Assembly: GCA_947468255.1 (NCBI GenBank)
Contig: CANIMM010000041.1
Location: 1-15,675, forward strand
Direction of reading: 5' to 3'
Source of the DNA: Chitinophagaceae bacterium
Lineage (GTDB): Bacteria > Bacteroidota > Bacteroidia > Chitinophagales > Chitinophagaceae
Length of the DNA: 15,675 nucleotides
Part shown: piece by piece, positions 14,601-15,675 of the stretch
Layout: each line of letters opens with the position of its first letter
Numbering within the stretch: the first letter of the stretch is position 1
Notes under the pieces: generated by a model
Database searches by the model: none
The model's input: the letters and a program-made list of their open reading frames with translations, nothing else
Told to the model about the DNA's origin: nothing
Made by a program: the position numbers and the translations under genes

Positions 14601-15675
14601 TGGCGATTTAGCAGGAAGCATCACTGCCTCAAAATTTGTGGGTACAGATATTGCGACTGTTGGAACGATTACTGCAGGTACATGGAGTGGAACAACTATT
14701 GCGATTTCCAATGGGGGAACAGGAGCAACCACAGCCACTGCTGCTTTAACCAATTTAGGCGCAGAGGCTATTGCCAATAAAAGTACCAATATCACTACAG
14801 ATGCTGCATCAACAACAATGTATCCAAGCGTTAAATTAATAAAAGATTATGTGGATGCACAAATTACAGCGGCAGCAGTGGCTGACGGTTCTATAACTTC
14901 TGCAAAAATTGCGGATGGCACTATTACAACCACGGATATCAGTGGTACCGCCGGTATTACCAATGGGCAATTGGCTAATAGCTCAATCACTATGGGCACA
15001 ACGGCAATTGCTTTGGGAACATCTACAACCACCATTTCCGGATTGACTTCAGTGTCATCAACAGGTTTTACGGGTGAGTTAACGGGCAATGCTGCTACGA
15101 CTACCAAATTGGCCACAGGAAGAACAATTGCCATCACCGGAGACATTAGTTATACCAGTCCAACCTTTGATGGTTCTGGCAATGTAACTGCAGCGGCAAC
15201 CATCGGAACGGGTGTTGTTACCAATGCTATGTTGGCTGGATCTATTGATGCAGCTACTAAATTGACTGGAGTATTACCTGTAGCCAATGGTGGAACGGGT
15301 GCAGCTACAGTTGCTGCAGCCAGAACGAATTTGGGCTTGGGAACTGCAGCTACTAGTAGCATTGCAGATTTTTCCGCACCTCTGACATTTTCTGCGCCCA
15401 TTGCAAGATCCATTAACGCAATTTCAATACCGGCTGCAAGCGCTTCGGTGGATGGATATTTATCTTCAACTGACTGGAGTGGTTTTAATAATAAAATTGA
15501 CGGATCCAAAAGAGCCGCAATTAATGGTGTTGCATCATTGGGTGCAGATGGCAAAATACCCTCTTCACAAATTCCGGCCATTTCATTCTCTACGGTGGAT
15601 GTGGTAGCTGATCAAACGGCTATGTTGGCGCTTACAGGAAAAGTGGCGGGAGCTATTGTAGTCAATACGGCTGCC
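11611..15675 (+). CDS. Exported repeat-rich protein built of phage tail-fibre-like modules (3' end cut by window edge)
   Basis: The frame runs from ATG 11611 to the window edge, 1355 codons without a stop. A signal peptide (MSNKLLFFCLFALLVSSKT, cleavage near FA|QN at 21) is followed by an N-terminal domain (about 22-145) with IFFQAVARD, TNTDGTGVFSISIG and LGSTPFGTVPYALYAG, a type that heads many Bacteroidota surface fibres. The rest is a low-complexity, Ala/Thr/Asn-rich array of tail-fibre-type modules: short coil units KAN(x)2DV(x)3L; YPTQ(K/N)AVKTYVDAQVA; LAGDLAGTAALPTVPGLA; DGKIPSNQIPSVSF; SVNGSAGPNVTL; STNQYYTDARTRGAL; FDAKGLVTAGVDATTADI; LTGDVTGTGTDTF; and NGGTGATT, which occurs three times. 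Such modules usually form trimeric fibres. No capsid, terminase or other phage gene is near, and the signal peptide argues for a cellular surface fibre. The anchoring or sorting end lies outside the window. Confidence 0.9.
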   Translation, partial: MSNKLLFFCLFALLVSSKTFAQNGIFFQAVARDNFSNPAKDRIIYVQTTISQTTAEGPKVLIENFQTNTDGTGVFSISIGQGSRIGGTAASLNAIDWANGPYFINLKISIRPVGPATSWDYNKEWINLGSTPFGTVPYALYAGKVAGIENKLNISDTAKMLAPYANMARSSFDSSSLSNRINAKANTIDVANSLSLKANESDVTALLANKENASKKSLATDLGGVASSDVLYPTQKAVKTYVDAQVATATIADADANTKGKIQLAGDLAGTAALPTVPGLAFKANATDVTAALTLKEDATNKSIVTTLGTSDILYPTQNAVKTYVDAQVAAATIADADANTKGKIKLAGDLAGTAALPTVPGLALKANTTDVTAALTLKEDATNKSIVTTLGTSDVLFPTQNAVKTYVDAKVATATITDADANTKGKIQLAGDLGGTASLPTVPGLALKANATDVTTALAAKANSSDVNTALDLKENLLNKSFDVATDGTSDIKYPSSKAVKTYVVDAIAANTISVTAPLSKSGNTIAIGQATGSVNGYVSSSDWTAFNNKIDATQKAANNGVATLGNDGKIPSNQIPSVSFQSANVVTSEANMLALSGAVVGSIAIRTDVNKNFVLSALPATTLVNWIELATPNSVTSVNGSAGPNVTLTSNNVAEGSTNQYYTDARTRGALSATTPLVLNNGTGAFSMPQATTGADGFLSATDWNTFNNKQNTLTAGNDYVSPNAAIIGATKTKISFDAKGLVTAGVDATTADIAPSTDRNYVTDAKQTVITNTSGTNSGDETSSTIKTKLGITTLSGSNTGDQTITLTGDVTGTGTDTFTATLANTAVTAGAYGSSTAIPTFTVDAKGRLTAASTASVVADAGTLTGNTIASNVTASSLTSVGTITSGTWNGTTIALANGGTGATTAIAALTNLGAEAIANKSTNIITDAASTSKYPSIKLIKDYVDAQTAAAGVADGSITSAKIKDGDIVNADVSNTAAIAYSKLNLTASIINGDLAGSITASKFVGTDIATVGTITAGTWSGTTIAISNGGTGATTATAALTNLGAEAIANKSTNITTDAASTTMYPSVKLIKDYVDAQITAAAVADGSITSAKIADGTITTTDISGTAGITNGQLANSSITMGTTAIALGTSTTTISGLTSVSSTGFTGELTGNAATTTKLATGRTIAITGDISYTSPTFDGSGNVTAAATIGTGVVTNAMLAGSIDAATKLTGVLPVANGGTGAATVAAARTNLGLGTAATSSIADFSAPLTFSAPIARSINAISIPAASASVDGYLSSTDWSGFNNKIDGSKRAAINGVASLGADGKIPSSQIPAISFSTVDVVADQTAMLALTGKVAGAIVVNTAA
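12301..13089 (+). repeat. Tandem 249-bp (83-residue) units, three copies with the third enlarged
   Basis: The block starting with YPTQ(K/N)AVKTYVDA recurs in phase at 12301, 12550 and 12799, exactly 249 bp apart, and again at 13090 after 291 bp. Units one and two are nearly identical at the DNA level over long runs, including the codons for DVTAALTLKEDATNKSIVTT. The 42 extra bases of the third unit correspond to one additional 13-residue coil unit (KANSSDVNTALDL) plus one codon. A decayed partial unit precedes 12301. This looks like recent slippage or unequal recombination. Confidence 0.9.
13216..13440 (+). repeat. 75-residue module repeated 2232 bp downstream at 15448-15672
   Basis: Both copies align without gaps over 75 residues at roughly 60 percent identity by eye. 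Matching blocks are V(N/D)GY(V/L)SS(S/T)DW, FNNKID, NGVA(T/S)LG, DGKIPS(N/S)QIP and MLAL(S/T)G. The separation is exactly 744 codons. The first copy continues into IAIRTDVNKNFVLSALPAT, a tail-fibre-type continuation, which is probably repeated in the second copy beyond the window edge. Confidence 0.85.
14263..14523 (+). repeat. 87-residue module repeated 396 bp downstream at 14659-14919
   Basis: The two copies align without gaps over 261 bp and share long identical DNA runs, for example from GGAACAGGAGCAACCACAGC and around GGCGCAGAGGCTATTGC. Protein blocks are NGGTGATTA, ALTNLGAEAIANKSTNI, LIKDYVDAQ and VADGSITSAKI. A third, more distant relative of the first part (NGGTGAATVAAARTNLGLG) begins at about 15286. 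Confidence 0.88.

Noticed and set aside
12396..15581. Several 65-143-codon minus-strand frames across the fibre gene.
   Set aside because: They mirror the repetitive Ala/Thr-rich coding strand and repeat with the same period; none has a domain.
11611..15675. Possibility that the tail-fibre-like gene marks a prophage.
   Set aside because: It starts with a Sec signal peptide and a cellular surface N-domain, and no phage gene is seen on its left. The right side is not visible.

Overview
The window looks like the chromosome of a Bacteroidota bacterium, most likely a member of the Chitinophagaceae or a close relative. This assignment is inferred from protein families, not from a marker gene. Pointers are a type IX secretion (T9SS) type B sorting domain, a PorP/SprF family protein, a PorE-like TPR/PD40/OmpA protein, a seven-helix membrane AraC regulator, low GC content, and A/T-rich start regions without Shine-Dalgarno sequences.

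Layout. (1) 1-1211, minus strand: a membrane-anchored AraC-type regulator, cut only at its extreme C-terminus by the window edge. (2) 1212-1607: a divergent intergenic region with a perfect 14-bp palindrome and two adjacent hairpins in the presumed leader of the next gene. (3) 1608-10995, plus strand: a compact three-gene unit. It encodes a 2103-residue exported mosaic protein (Calx-beta, a seven-bladed RCC1-like propeller, several Ig-like modules, four exact 85-residue repeats, a T9SS type B C-terminal domain), a PorP/SprF outer-membrane protein, and a TPR-PD40-CRD-OmpA protein with the same domain order as PorE. (4) 10996-11610: no gene, but two inverted repeats. (5) 11611 to the end: an exported, highly repetitive protein built from phage tail-fibre-like modules, still open at 15675.

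How the genes may work together. The simplest model is a dedicated surface-display cassette. The 2103-residue protein would be exported by T9SS through its type B domain. The adjacent SprF-like protein would be its outer-membrane partner. The PorE-like protein would tie that complex to peptidoglycan. The divergent membrane AraC regulator could control the unit. The families are recognised with good confidence; the dedicated pairing and the regulation are inference. The last gene is probably a separate transcription unit encoding another surface fibre.

Most interesting points: the self-contained substrate/SprF/PorE-like cassette whose PorE-like member is not a lipoprotein; the seven-bladed RCC1-type propeller on a T9SS type B substrate; the secreted protein made of tail-fibre modules with recent internal duplications of 249, 396 and 2232 bp spacing; and the palindrome and hairpins around the divergent promoters.
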